From Bradyrhizobium sp. CCGUVB4N (GTDB lineage Bacteria; Pseudomonadota; Alphaproteobacteria; Rhizobiales; Xanthobacteraceae): a DNA stretch of 64,000 nucleotides. Where the stretch lies: positions 3,162,001 to 3,226,000 of the forward strand of contig NZ_JANADP010000001.1 of NCBI RefSeq assembly GCF_024199945.1, given 5' to 3'. The notes under the pieces were generated by a model. That model searched no databases. It had not been told where the DNA came from and was given only the letters and a program-made list of their open reading frames with translations. The position numbers and the translations under genes are program-made. Positions 1 through 8,277 of this stretch are shown here, piece by piece; within the stretch, counting starts at the first letter, position 1; each line of letters starts with the position of its first letter.

Positions 1-538
1 CCGCGATGATCAGCTCCGGCTCGGCGCAGATCGCCAGCGCAATCACCACGCGCTGGCGCATGCCGCCGGAGAATTCATGAGGGTAGCCGTCGATGCGCTT
101 TTCCGGGGCGGGAATGCCGACCTCGGCGAGGAGGTCGATGGCGCGGCGGCGGGCCGCCTGTTCGGACAGATTGAGGTGGGTCCGGATCGTTTCCACGATC
201 TGGTCGCCGACCTTGTACAGCGGATTGAGCGAGGTGAGCGGATCCTGGAAGATCATGCCGATGCGCTTTCCCCTGATACGGCGCATCTCCTCCGGCGGCA
301 TATTGTCGATGCGCAGGCCTGCGAGGTGGATCTCGCCACCGGCGATGCGGCCGGGCGGATCGATCAGGCCGATCACCGAAAGCCCGGTGACGGATTTGCC
401 GGCGCCGGATTCGCCGACCACGCCGAGCACTTCGCCCTTGGCGATGTCGAAGGAAACACCGTCGATCGCGCGCAGCGTGCCGCGGCGGGAGGCGAACTCG
501 ACCTGGAGATTACGGACGGAGAGAACGGGTTCGGTCAT
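1..538 (-). CDS. Peptide/nickel-type ABC transporter ATP-binding protein (DppD/OppD-like), partial
   Basis: The first 179 residues of an ABC ATPase that powers the oligopeptide-type importer encoded just upstream on the same strand. The 3' part lies beyond the window edge. Visible motifs are a Walker A (GESGAGKS, about residues 39-46), a Q-loop (IFQDPLTSLNP) with the SLNP sequence typical of DppD/OppD, and the ABC signature FSGGMRQR near residue 160. Walker B is only just reached. The ATG at 538 lies 13 bases after the permease stop, which fits an operon. It acts on the cytoplasmic face of the inner membrane. Family assignment is firm; the substrate is unknown. Confidence 0.93.
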   Translation of the reverse strand, partial: MTEPVLSVRNLQVEFASRRGTLRAIDGVSFDIAKGEVLGVVGESGAGKSVTGLSVIGLIDPPGRIAGGEIHLAGLRIDNMPPEEMRRIRGKRIGMIFQDPLTSLNPLYKVGDQIVETIRTHLNLSEQAARRRAIDLLAEVGIPAPEKRIDGYPHEFSGGMRQRVVIALAICAEPELIIA

Positions 539-551
539 GAACGCTGCATAC

Positions 552-1511
552 TCATCGGAGTTTCGGGTTGAGCGCGTCGCGCAGCCAGTCGCCGAGCAGG
601 TTGATCGACAGGATCAGGGCCGCGAGCGCGATTCCCGGGAAGGCGACGATCCACCATTCGCCTGCGAACAGATATCCGTTGCCGATGCGGATCAGCGTAC
701 CGAGCGACGGCATGGTCTCGGGCATGCCCGAGCCGAGGAAGGACAGCGTTGCCTCGGTGATGATGGCGAGCGCGAGGTTGATGGTGGCGATCACTAGGAT
801 CGGTCCCGTGGTGTTCGGCAGCACGTGGCGCAGCATGATCACGGGGGCGGGCAGGCCGATCAATTGCGCGGCTGCGACATAATCCTTGTTCTTCTCGACC
901 AGCACCGAGCCACGCACCGTGCGGGCGTACTGCACCCAAAAGCTCAGCCCGATCGCGAACACCAGGACCGCCAACATGCTCATCTCGTCGAGCTTGTTGC
1001 CGAAGACCGACTTGGCGATGCCGTTGATCAGGAGCGCGATCAGGATGGCCGGGAAGGAAAGCTGCACGTCGGCGATGCGCATGATCAGCCCATCGACGGC
1101 GCCGCCGAAATAGCCGGCCGTCAGCCCGAGCAGGATGCCGATTGCGCCGGAGAGGACCACGCCGAGCACGCCGACGAGCAGCGAGATGCGCAGGCCGTAG
1201 AGGATCGCGGACAGCACGTCGCGGCCCTGCTCGTCGGTGCCGAGCAGGAACGGGCTCTGGCCGTCGGCGGTCCAGAGCGGCGAGATGCGTGAATTCATCA
1301 GCTGGAGCTGCGCCGGGTCGAACGGGTTTTGGACCGATAGCACCGAGGCGAAGATCGCGACCAGGAAGAACAGCAGCGTCACCCCCGCGGCGATCATGGT
1401 GATCCTGGAGCGGCGGAACGAATAGAACAGGTCGCTGTCGAGCGCGCGCCGGAACCAGCCGGGTGCGGCGGCGCGCTTCTCGGTGCTGCGTGGAACGACG
1501 GCTTCGCTCAT
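552..1511 (-). CDS. ABC transporter permease, DppC/OppC family
   Basis: Inner-membrane permease of about 319 aa. It has an N-terminal cytoplasmic stretch, a first membrane helix (about residues 35-58), the OppC_N segment, and a BPD_transp_1 domain in the C-terminal half containing the EAA loop (VAAAQLIGLPAPVIMLRHVLPNT). An in-frame ATG lies further upstream, but the ATG at 1511 is preferred because it follows the upstream permease stop by one base (stop read as TGA, then C, then ATG). It pairs with the DppB-like subunit. Substrate cannot be read from sequence. Confidence 0.93.
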   Translation of the reverse strand: MSEAVVPRSTEKRAAAPGWFRRALDSDLFYSFRRSRITMIAAGVTLLFFLVAIFASVLSVQNPFDPAQLQLMNSRISPLWTADGQSPFLLGTDEQGRDVLSAILYGLRISLLVGVLGVVLSGAIGILLGLTAGYFGGAVDGLIMRIADVQLSFPAILIALLINGIAKSVFGNKLDEMSMLAVLVFAIGLSFWVQYARTVRGSVLVEKNKDYVAAAQLIGLPAPVIMLRHVLPNTTGPILVIATINLALAIITEATLSFLGSGMPETMPSLGTLIRIGNGYLFAGEWWIVAFPGIALAALILSINLLGDWLRDALNPKLR

Positions 1512-1512
1512 G

Positions 1513-2493
1513 TCAGTGCGCCCGGCTGACCGTCGAGCGCAGCCGCGGATCGACGATGGTGTAGAGGATATCAACCACGAGATTGATGGTGACGAAGATC
1601 AGCGACACCATCATCAGATAGGCCGCCATGATCGGAATATCGACGTTCTGAACGGCCTGCACGAACAGGAGTCCCATGCCCGGCCACTGGAACACGGTCT
1701 CGGTGATGATCGCGAAAGCAATGACCGAGCCAAATTGCAGACCCGCCACGGTGATGACGGGAACCAGCGTGTTGCGCAGCGCGTGGCCGAAATGGATCGC
1801 CCGCGTGGTCAGCCCGCGGGCACGGGCGAATCGGATGTAGTCGGTCCGCATGACCTCGAGCATCTCCGCGCGGACCAGTCGCATGATCAGGGTCATCTGG
1901 AATAGGCCAAGCGTGATCGAGGGCATGATCAGCGCTTTGAGGCCTGACAGGGTCAGGAGCCCCGTCGTCCACCAGCCGATATGCACGACGTCGCCCCGCC
2001 CGAACGAGGGCAGCCAGCCGAGCGTTACCGAGAACAGGTAGATCATGAGAATGCCGATCAGGAAGGTCGGCAGCGAGATGCCGATCAAGGAGACGGCCTG
2101 GAATATGTGCGTGAGCCAGCTGTCACGGCGCAGCGCCGAATAGACGCCCATCAGGATGCCACAGATCATCGCGAAGATGGTGGCGCAGATCGCAAGCTCC
2201 AGCGTCGCGGGCATCCGCTCCATCAGCAGATTGGTGACAGGCAGACGGAACTGGTAGGAGACGCCGAACTTGAACTGCGCGGCGTTGCCGATATAGCGGC
2301 CGAACTGCACGATCACGGGATCGTCGAGGCCGAGCGATTTGCGGATCGCGGCGCGTTCGGCGCCGGACGTGTCCATCCCGACCATCTGGTTCACGGGATC
2401 GCCGGCGAAGCGAAACATCGAGAACGAGATGATTCCGACGGCAATCATGACACCGATGGCCTGGATGGCTCGGCGCAGTGTGAAAGCGAGCAT
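1513..2493 (-). CDS. ABC transporter permease, DppB/OppB family
   Basis: A 326-aa inner-membrane permease, normal for DppB. The N-terminal helix (LRRAIQAIGVMIAVGIISF) is followed by the periplasmic loop with the DPV motif (FRFAGDPVNQM), then a BPD_transp_1 domain with the EAA loop (DYIRFARARGL). An AAGGA ribosome site precedes the ATG. It is second in the binding protein-permease-permease-ATPase order usual for peptide/nickel transporters. About 100 bases containing a strong stem-loop separate it from the binding-protein gene. Confidence 0.94.
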   Translation of the reverse strand: MLAFTLRRAIQAIGVMIAVGIISFSMFRFAGDPVNQMVGMDTSGAERAAIRKSLGLDDPVIVQFGRYIGNAAQFKFGVSYQFRLPVTNLLMERMPATLELAICATIFAMICGILMGVYSALRRDSWLTHIFQAVSLIGISLPTFLIGILMIYLFSVTLGWLPSFGRGDVVHIGWWTTGLLTLSGLKALIMPSITLGLFQMTLIMRLVRAEMLEVMRTDYIRFARARGLTTRAIHFGHALRNTLVPVITVAGLQFGSVIAFAIITETVFQWPGMGLLFVQAVQNVDIPIMAAYLMMVSLIFVTINLVVDILYTIVDPRLRSTVSRAH

Positions 2494-2550
2494 CTGTTCC
2501 TTTCACATTTTTTCAGCAGCACGCATCATCGCGTTAGCCCGAAACAGCAA

Positions 2551-2576
2551 GTCCCGGAAGCCAGAGCTTCCGGGAC
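2551..2576 (-). other. Intercistronic stem-loop between binding-protein and permease genes
   Basis: Perfect 10-bp arms (GTCCCGGAAG and its complement) around a 6-base loop, 19 bases past the binding-protein stop. No T-run follows in the transcribed direction, so it looks less like a terminator than an mRNA-stabilising or transcript-thinning hairpin, as is common after periplasmic binding-protein genes that need more product than the permeases. Confidence 0.6.
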
Positions 2577-2594
2577 TTCACAACTTGTCGATAC

Positions 2595-4193
2595 CTACTC
2601 TTCCTGCTTGGTCGCCCAGTAGAGCATGACCATGTTGTCAGCACGCTGGGTCAGCTTCACCTTTTTCGACACGCCCCAGGCGAGCGCCTGCTGGTGCAGC
2701 GGGATATAGGCCCAGTCCTTCATCGAGAGCTCGAACGCCTGCTTGATCAGCTGATCGCGCTTGGCGGTATCGGATTCCACGAGAACCTTGTCGGCGAGCT
2801 CGTCGAACTGCTTGTTGCAATAGCCGGCAAGATTGGCTTCGCCGCGGTTGGGATCCTTGGGATCATCCCGGCAGCCCATGATGTCGTGCAGGACGTTCTG
2901 GGAGTCGACCGTATCTGGGGTCCAGCCCAGCATGTACAGCGAGGTCTTGTAGCCGCCGGGCTTCAGCACCTTGGCGAAATACTGGGCCTTTGGTTGCGCG
3001 AGCAGATCCACCTTGATGTTGATGCGGGCGAGCATGCCGACGATCGCCTGGCAGATCGCTGCGTCATTGACGTAACGGTCGTTCGGGCAGTCCATCGTCA
3101 CTTCGAAACCGTCGGCATAGCCGGCGTCGGCCAAGAGCTTCTTGGCGGCATCGGGGTCGAACTTCGGCCGGATCAAGTCCTTCGCGGAAAAGATCTCTGG
3201 TGCGACCATCAATGCGGACGGCGTGGACAGCCCGCGCATGACGCGATTCTTGATCAGGTCGACATCGATCGCACGATAGACCGCTTCGCGGACGCGAACG
3301 TCCTTGAATGGGTTCTTGCCCTTGACGTTGGAGTAAAGCAGCTCGTCGCGGGCCTGATCCATGCCAACGAAGATGGTGCGGAGCTCGGGTCCCGTCAGGG
3401 CGGTGGCGTTGGGGCTCGCTTTGACGCGCTCGATGTCCTGGACCGGAACCGGTTCGATCACGTCGACCTCGCCCGAGAGTAGGGCCGCGACACGCGTCGC
3501 CGGGTTTGCAATCGGCGTGAACACGATCTCCTTCAGATTATGCTCCGGCTTGCCCCACCAGTTCGGGTTGACCTTGAAGACGGTCTTCACGCCCGGCTGA
3601 TGGCTTTCAATGGTGAAGGGTCCGGTGCCGTTTTCATGGAGCGAGGCATAGCTCGGGGTCGTCGCAGCTGCGGGCGTCGGTGCCACCGCATCGTTCGCCT
3701 CCGCCCATTTTTTGTCCATGATGTACCAGGTCGCCCACAGTGCCGTCAGGATGGGATTGGGCGAGGTCAGGACGAAATCGACGGTGTAATCGTCGACCTT
3801 GATGGCCTTGGCGTCGGCGGGAACGCGGCTCTGGAAATTCGAGCCCTTCGCTCGCACGCGCTCGGCCGAGAACACCACGTCATCGGCGGTGAACGGGTCA
3901 CCGTTGTGGAATTTCACGCCCTTGCGCAGGTGAAAGCGCCAGCGCGTCGGCTCCGGCGTCTCCCAGCTTTCGGCGAGCGCCGGGACGATCTTCAGGTCCT
4001 TGCCGCGGGCAACCAAGCCCTCATAGACGTGGCCGAGATGCGCACTGGTGGTGGATTCATTCAGGGTGTAGGGGTCGAGCGACTTAAGCTCACCCTGGTT
4101 GGCGTAGCGCAGCGTCTGGCTCGACGCCGGCGACACCGCCAATGCGAGCACACCGGCGAGCGTCGCCGCAAACAAACTTCGTCCGACTGACAT
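2595..4193 (-). CDS. ABC transporter substrate-binding protein, family 5 (peptide/nickel type)
   Basis: A 532-aa periplasmic binding protein of the SBP_bac_5 family. Residues 1-25 form a Sec signal peptide ending in SPASSQ, with the mature protein starting at TLRYANQGELKSLDP. The family hallmark GVKFHNGDPFTADDVVFS is present. A longer open frame runs upstream, but the ATG at 4193 is chosen because it starts the signal peptide and has a GGAGAGGG ribosome site 5-6 bases upstream. It is the first gene of the transporter operon and captures the ligand in the periplasm. The ligand could be a peptide, an opine or another small amphipathic compound; sequence alone does not decide. Confidence 0.93.
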   Translation of the reverse strand: MSVGRSLFAATLAGVLALAVSPASSQTLRYANQGELKSLDPYTLNESTTSAHLGHVYEGLVARGKDLKIVPALAESWETPEPTRWRFHLRKGVKFHNGDPFTADDVVFSAERVRAKGSNFQSRVPADAKAIKVDDYTVDFVLTSPNPILTALWATWYIMDKKWAEANDAVAPTPAAATTPSYASLHENGTGPFTIESHQPGVKTVFKVNPNWWGKPEHNLKEIVFTPIANPATRVAALLSGEVDVIEPVPVQDIERVKASPNATALTGPELRTIFVGMDQARDELLYSNVKGKNPFKDVRVREAVYRAIDVDLIKNRVMRGLSTPSALMVAPEIFSAKDLIRPKFDPDAAKKLLADAGYADGFEVTMDCPNDRYVNDAAICQAIVGMLARINIKVDLLAQPKAQYFAKVLKPGGYKTSLYMLGWTPDTVDSQNVLHDIMGCRDDPKDPNRGEANLAGYCNKQFDELADKVLVESDTAKRDQLIKQAFELSMKDWAYIPLHQQALAWGVSKKVKLTQRADNMVMLYWATKQEE

Positions 4194-4569
4194 TCTTGAC
4201 CCTCTCCACTCGCCCGCACCGTAATTTTTGATTGTTCGGCGGGGCTGATCGATCCATGTTGCCCAGAGTTCTCGACCCGTGCAAGCGCCATTCCAGCAAG
4301 GAACGCGCCAAGTTGCACCGCTGTGCAGCAATGCTGACCGGCAATTTATGGGGCGAAAGGCGCACGGGCGACATTGGACTTTCGGCCGGTGAGGCCGCGA
4401 AAATGAGGGTGGAAACGGCCCGCCGGCGCCCATTCGCGCCGACAATTTGATTGACCATATCCGCCGATTGCGGAAGCCCGTGTCCGGCCCCAGGTCTCAG
4501 GTCGCTTGCGTCGCACACCATGTCGCGGCGATACTGTGTGACGCCGCTCGAATCTCATCCGGAGGGGAC
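4194..4569. other. Divergent intergenic region, no gene seen
   Basis: 376 bases between the divergent transporter operon and the DUF6489 gene. It must hold both promoters. I see no RNA gene, convincing operator palindrome or repeat. Short reading frames here lack ribosome sites and look like chance. Confidence 0.4.
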
Positions 4570-4827
4570 ATGAAAGTTAATATCGAAATCGACTGCACCC
4601 CCCTTGAGGCCCGCCAGTTCTTCGGATTGCCGGACGTGATGCCGATGCAGACCGCTGTGATGGACAAGCTGCAGCAGCAGATGATGTCCAACATCGAAAA
4701 GGTCTCGCCGGAATCGCTGATCCAGAGCTGGTTCACCTTCGATCCCAAGATCGCGGAACGGTTTCAGGATATGTTCGTGACCATGGCCGGTCTCGGTAGC
4801 CCGCGCAGCAGCGACAAGAAGAAATAA
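4570..4827 (+). CDS. DUF6489 family small protein
   Basis: An 85-aa protein starting MKVNIEIDCTPLEARQFFGLPD, the form of the DUF6489 family common in rhizobia and relatives. No signal peptide or membrane helix is visible. The middle is rich in Q and M (MDKLQQQMMSN) and the end is a basic KKK tail. A GGAGGGG ribosome site sits 3-4 bases before the ATG. Its TAA stop overlaps the ATG of the next gene (TAATG), so the two are translationally coupled and probably act together. Function is unknown. Coupling to a lipase-like hydrolase, near PHA and wax-ester genes, suggests a role at lipid or storage-granule surfaces (inference). Confidence 0.85.
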   Translation: MKVNIEIDCTPLEARQFFGLPDVMPMQTAVMDKLQQQMMSNIEKVSPESLIQSWFTFDPKIAERFQDMFVTMAGLGSPRSSDKKK

Positions 4828-5627
4828 TGCCGGCCACGCGCGACGAGGCGCCAGGCAAGGGCCGGCTTCGTCCGCCGGCCATTGGCCTGTTGCTCGCAGA
4901 GGCGCGGAGCCTGTTCGAATTCAACGCCAGCGTCCTGCTGTCGCCACTGCTGATGCGCGCGCCCAGGGGCGACGGCCATCCCGTGCTGGCGCTGCCGGGC
5001 TTTCTCGCCAGCGATCTGTCGATGGCGCCGATGCGGCGTTATCTCGGCGAGCTCGGCTATGAGCCGCATGCCTGGCGAATGGGGCGCAATCTCGGCGGGC
5101 TGGCGCGAATGCGAGAAGCCCTGCGCATGCGCCTCACCGACATCCACGCTGCAAGCGGACGGAAGGTCAGCCTGGTCGGATGGAGCCTCGGCGGCGTTTA
5201 TGCGCGCGATCTCGCGCTCCACGCGCCCGACATGGTCCGCTCCGTCATCACGCTCGGCAGCCCCTTCGCCAACGATGTGCGGGCCACCAATGCGACGGCG
5301 CTCTACGAGGCCTTGTCCGGCGAGCGGGTCGAGGATCTCGCCGAGCTGCGCGATGCGATCGCGGGCGATCTTCCGGTGCCGGCGACGTCGATCTATTCGC
5401 GCACGGACGGCGTCGTGAATTGGCGGACTTGCCTGCTACACCCCTCCGATCGGGCCGAGAATATCGAGGTGCATCTGGCAAGCCATATCGGGCTCGGGGT
5501 GAACCCGGCTGCGCTATGGGCCGTGGCGGATCGCCTTGCGCAACCCGAGGGGGAGTTCTGGCCATTTGACCGGGCCGGTCCGTTTGCCATTGCATATGCC
5601 CCGCCAGAGCGGGCAGTATCGGCCTGA
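4827..5627 (+). CDS. Alpha/beta hydrolase, lipase-like (paralogue A)
   Basis: A 266-aa serine hydrolase with the nucleophile elbow GWSLGG near residue 118, a likely acid in SRTDGVVNW and a likely His in ASHIGLGVNP. No signal peptide is evident. It is translationally coupled to the DUF6489 gene. It closely resembles the protein encoded at 18401-19171: shared blocks include APRGDGHPVL, VSLVGWSLGG, VITLGSPFA and an ending with VADRLAQ and FDR. Probably an esterase or lipase acting on an acyl ester or a storage lipid. Substrate unknown. Confidence 0.85.
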   Translation: MPATRDEAPGKGRLRPPAIGLLLAEARSLFEFNASVLLSPLLMRAPRGDGHPVLALPGFLASDLSMAPMRRYLGELGYEPHAWRMGRNLGGLARMREALRMRLTDIHAASGRKVSLVGWSLGGVYARDLALHAPDMVRSVITLGSPFANDVRATNATALYEALSGERVEDLAELRDAIAGDLPVPATSIYSRTDGVVNWRTCLLHPSDRAENIEVHLASHIGLGVNPAALWAVADRLAQPEGEFWPFDRAGPFAIAYAPPERAVSA

Positions 5628-5674
5628 CGAGAAGCGCCAGTAAAGGCGCCCGTCGAATATGAGCGGAGGGAACT

Positions 5675-7225
5675 ATGGCTGACGGTAAGAAGCTGTCGTC
5701 GCTGGACGCGTCATTTCTGTATCTGGAAACGCCGGAAATGCCGATGCATGTCGGCAGCATGGCGATCTTTCGCCTGCCTGACGATTACAAGGGCGACTTC
5801 TTCGAAGACTTCAAGGCGATGATCGTCTCGCGGTTGCACATCGCGCCGATCCTCAAGGCGCGCCTGGAGAAGGCGCCGCTCGACATCGATCATCCGACCT
5901 GGGTCGAGGACGACCAGTTCGACATCGACCGTCATATCTTCCGCGCCAGCCTGCCGGCACCGCGCGATCGCGCCACGCTCGAGCGCATCGTCGGCTGGAT
6001 GCATGCCAAGCTCCTGAACCGTGCTCGCCCGCTCTGGGAGTTCTACGTGTTCGAAGGCATGAAGGACAACGAGGTCGGGCTCTATTCCAAGATGCACCAT
6101 GCCGCGATCGACGGCGGTGCCGGTGCGGCGCTGACCAACATGATCTACGACATCTCGCCGATCCCGCGGAAGGTCGATCCGCCCGTGGGCGGTGCAAAGC
6201 CGGGACAGGAGCCGCGCGACATCGCGGCGAACCTGCTCGATTCCTATCAGCAGCTCTTCACCCAGCCGCTCGATGCCTCGGCGGCGGCGAAGAACCTGCA
6301 ACTGCCGCGCACCGGCAAGAGCGACATCGGTTCGATCCTGTTCGACAACGCGATGTACCAGATCGAGAGCGCGGTGCGTTTTGCCGGCAATATCCCGACC
6401 ATGGTCAAGAGCGTTTCCGACGTGCTCGGCAAGATTTCCGATCCGAAGTCGCGCGAGAGCCTCGCCAGCATGGTGTCGCCGCCGACCATGCTCAACAAGT
6501 CGATTTCGTCGGAGCGCAGCTTTGCCGGCGTATCGATCTCGCTGTCGCGCTCCAAGGCGCTGGCCAAGCAGGCCGGCGGCAAGCTCAACGACGTGGTGCT
6601 GGCGCTCGCCTCCGGCGTGGTCCGCCGCTATCTGCAGCAATACGGCACGCTACCGGCAAAATCGCTCACCGCCGCTGTGCCGATTTCGCTGCGCGAGGAG
6701 GGCAACACCGAGGCCAACAACCAGGTGTTCGGGATGATTTGCTCGATCGCGACTAACATCGATGATCCCAAGGCGCGGCTGGAGGCCATCATCGCGCAGT
6801 CGACGAAATCCAAGGAGATGTCGCATCCGCTGCGGGCACTCATGCCGCAGGTGTCCAACATCTCGATGCTGGGCGCGCCGATCATCGTCCAGATCCTGGC
6901 GCTGCTCTACAGCCGCTCGGATTTGTCGGACGTGCTGCCGCCGGCGGCGAACATCACGGTGTCAAACGTGCCGGGGCCGCGCCAGACGCTCTATGCCGCA
7001 GGTGCCGAGCTGCTGCACATCTTCCCGGTGTCGATCTCGACACATGGGCAGGCGCTCAACATCACTGTGCAGAGCTACCGCGACCAGCTCGATTTCGGCT
7101 TCATCGTCGGCGCCAACATCATTCCGCACGTGCAGGTGATGTGCGACATGCTGCCGGAGGAGTTTGCCGCGCTCGAAGCGGCCTATGCGCCACCCGCGGC
7201 CGACGTCAAGGGCGCGGCCGAATAG
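5675..7225 (+). CDS. Wax ester synthase/diacylglycerol O-acyltransferase (WS/DGAT)
   Basis: A 516-aa member of the bacterial WS/DGAT family, which joins acyl-CoA to a long-chain alcohol or diacylglycerol to make wax ester or triacylglycerol. The catalytic HHxxxDG motif is intact (HHAAIDG, residues 141-147). The N-terminal block SSLDASFLYLETPEMPMHVG is typical, and the C-terminal WES_acyltransf domain includes NITVSNVPGPRQTLY. Length is slightly above the usual 450-480 aa. It follows the hydrolase by 47 bases. Together with the downstream PHA genes this suggests a carbon-storage neighbourhood; actual wax or TAG formation in this organism is inference. Confidence 0.93.
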   Translation: MADGKKLSSLDASFLYLETPEMPMHVGSMAIFRLPDDYKGDFFEDFKAMIVSRLHIAPILKARLEKAPLDIDHPTWVEDDQFDIDRHIFRASLPAPRDRATLERIVGWMHAKLLNRARPLWEFYVFEGMKDNEVGLYSKMHHAAIDGGAGAALTNMIYDISPIPRKVDPPVGGAKPGQEPRDIAANLLDSYQQLFTQPLDASAAAKNLQLPRTGKSDIGSILFDNAMYQIESAVRFAGNIPTMVKSVSDVLGKISDPKSRESLASMVSPPTMLNKSISSERSFAGVSISLSRSKALAKQAGGKLNDVVLALASGVVRRYLQQYGTLPAKSLTAAVPISLREEGNTEANNQVFGMICSIATNIDDPKARLEAIIAQSTKSKEMSHPLRALMPQVSNISMLGAPIIVQILALLYSRSDLSDVLPPAANITVSNVPGPRQTLYAAGAELLHIFPVSISTHGQALNITVQSYRDQLDFGFIVGANIIPHVQVMCDMLPEEFAALEAAYAPPAADVKGAAE

Positions 7226-7247
7226 GAAGCTTGCCAGGATTTTTGCA

Positions 7248-8243
7248 ATGATCGAAATGCCGCCGCTCAAGTTCGCGCAGACGAACGGAATCCGCATGGG
7301 CTATTACGAGGCGGGCCCTGTCACCGACAAGCCGCCGGTGGTGCTATGCCATGGCTGGCCCGAACTGGCCTTCTCCTGGCGCCATCAGATCAAGGCGCTG
7401 AGCGAGGCCGGCATTCGCGTGATCGCGCCGGACCAGCGCGGCTATGGCGCGACCGACCGGCCCGAGCCGGTCGAAGCCTATGACATGGAGCATTTGACCG
7501 GCGATCTCGTCGGCTTGCTCGATCATCTCGAGATCGAGAAGGCGATCTTCGTCGGCCATGATTGGGGCGGCTTCGTCGTCTGGCAAATGCCGTTGCGGCA
7601 TCCCGCGCGTGTTGCTGGCGTCGTCGGTGTCAACACACCGCATTGGGACCGCGCGCCGATCGACCCGATCGCACTGTTCCGCCAGCGCTTCGGCGACCAG
7701 ATGTACATCGTCCAGTTCCAGGATCCCGCGCGCGAGCCGGACAGGATCTTCGGCAGCCGCGTCGAGCAGACCTTCGACGCCTTCATGCGCAAGCCACTGG
7801 CGCGGCCGCCGGCGAAACCGGACGAGGCGCCGATTGCAGGCGTCGGCGCCTCGTCGAAGACCAATTTGGCTTTCCCGCAGATGATCGCGGCCTATGACGC
7901 CAAGGTCGATCCACGGACGCCGATCCTGTCGGCTGACGAGAGACAAGTGTTCGTCGACACCTTCACGAAGACCGGCTTCACCGGCGGCATCAACTGGTAT
8001 CGCAACTTCACCCGCAATTGGGAGCGGTCGCAGGGGCTCGATCACCACATCAGCGTGCCGTCGTTGATGATCATGGCCGAGAACGACGCGGTGCTGCCGC
8101 CGTCGGCGGCCGACGGCATGGAGAAGCTGGTGGCGGATCTCGAGAAGCATCTGGTGAGGGACAGCGGCCATTGGACGCAGCAGGAGAAGCCGGAAGAGGT
8201 CAGCGCCAAGCTGATCGAATGGCGTAGAAGGCGGTTTGGCTAG
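7248..8243 (+). CDS. Epoxide hydrolase-type alpha/beta hydrolase
   Basis: A 331-aa soluble epoxide hydrolase-like protein. It has the oxyanion motif HGWPE (near residue 40), an Asp nucleophile in VGHDWGG instead of Ser, the sequence RGYGATDRP, and a C-terminal His in SGHWTQQEKP. An Asp nucleophile marks the epoxide hydrolase/haloalkane dehalogenase branch, and HGWPE favours epoxide hydrolase. The start at 7248 begins the domain; the longer frame overlaps the acyltransferase gene. Its stop lies 31 bases before the P450 fusion, so the two may be co-transcribed, with the hydrolase opening epoxides made by the P450 (inference). Confidence 0.88.
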   Translation: MIEMPPLKFAQTNGIRMGYYEAGPVTDKPPVVLCHGWPELAFSWRHQIKALSEAGIRVIAPDQRGYGATDRPEPVEAYDMEHLTGDLVGLLDHLEIEKAIFVGHDWGGFVVWQMPLRHPARVAGVVGVNTPHWDRAPIDPIALFRQRFGDQMYIVQFQDPAREPDRIFGSRVEQTFDAFMRKPLARPPAKPDEAPIAGVGASSKTNLAFPQMIAAYDAKVDPRTPILSADERQVFVDTFTKTGFTGGINWYRNFTRNWERSQGLDHHISVPSLMIMAENDAVLPPSAADGMEKLVADLEKHLVRDSGHWTQQEKPEEVSAKLIEWRRRRFG

Positions 8244-8245
8244 CT

Positions 8246-8277
8246 CGTCATTGCGAGCGGGGGGAAGCGTAGCAATG
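8246..8277. repeat. Fragment of a palindromic intergenic repeat carrying the P450 start
   Basis: The gap between epoxide hydrolase and P450 genes reads CGTCATTGCGAGCG, then GAAGCGTAGCAATG. This resembles the CTCGCAATGACG-type arm of the larger palindrome at 16809-16893. The likely ribosome site (GGGGGGAAG) and the ATG of the P450 gene both fall inside this fragment, so a decayed repeat may now serve as the translation start. Confidence 0.45.
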
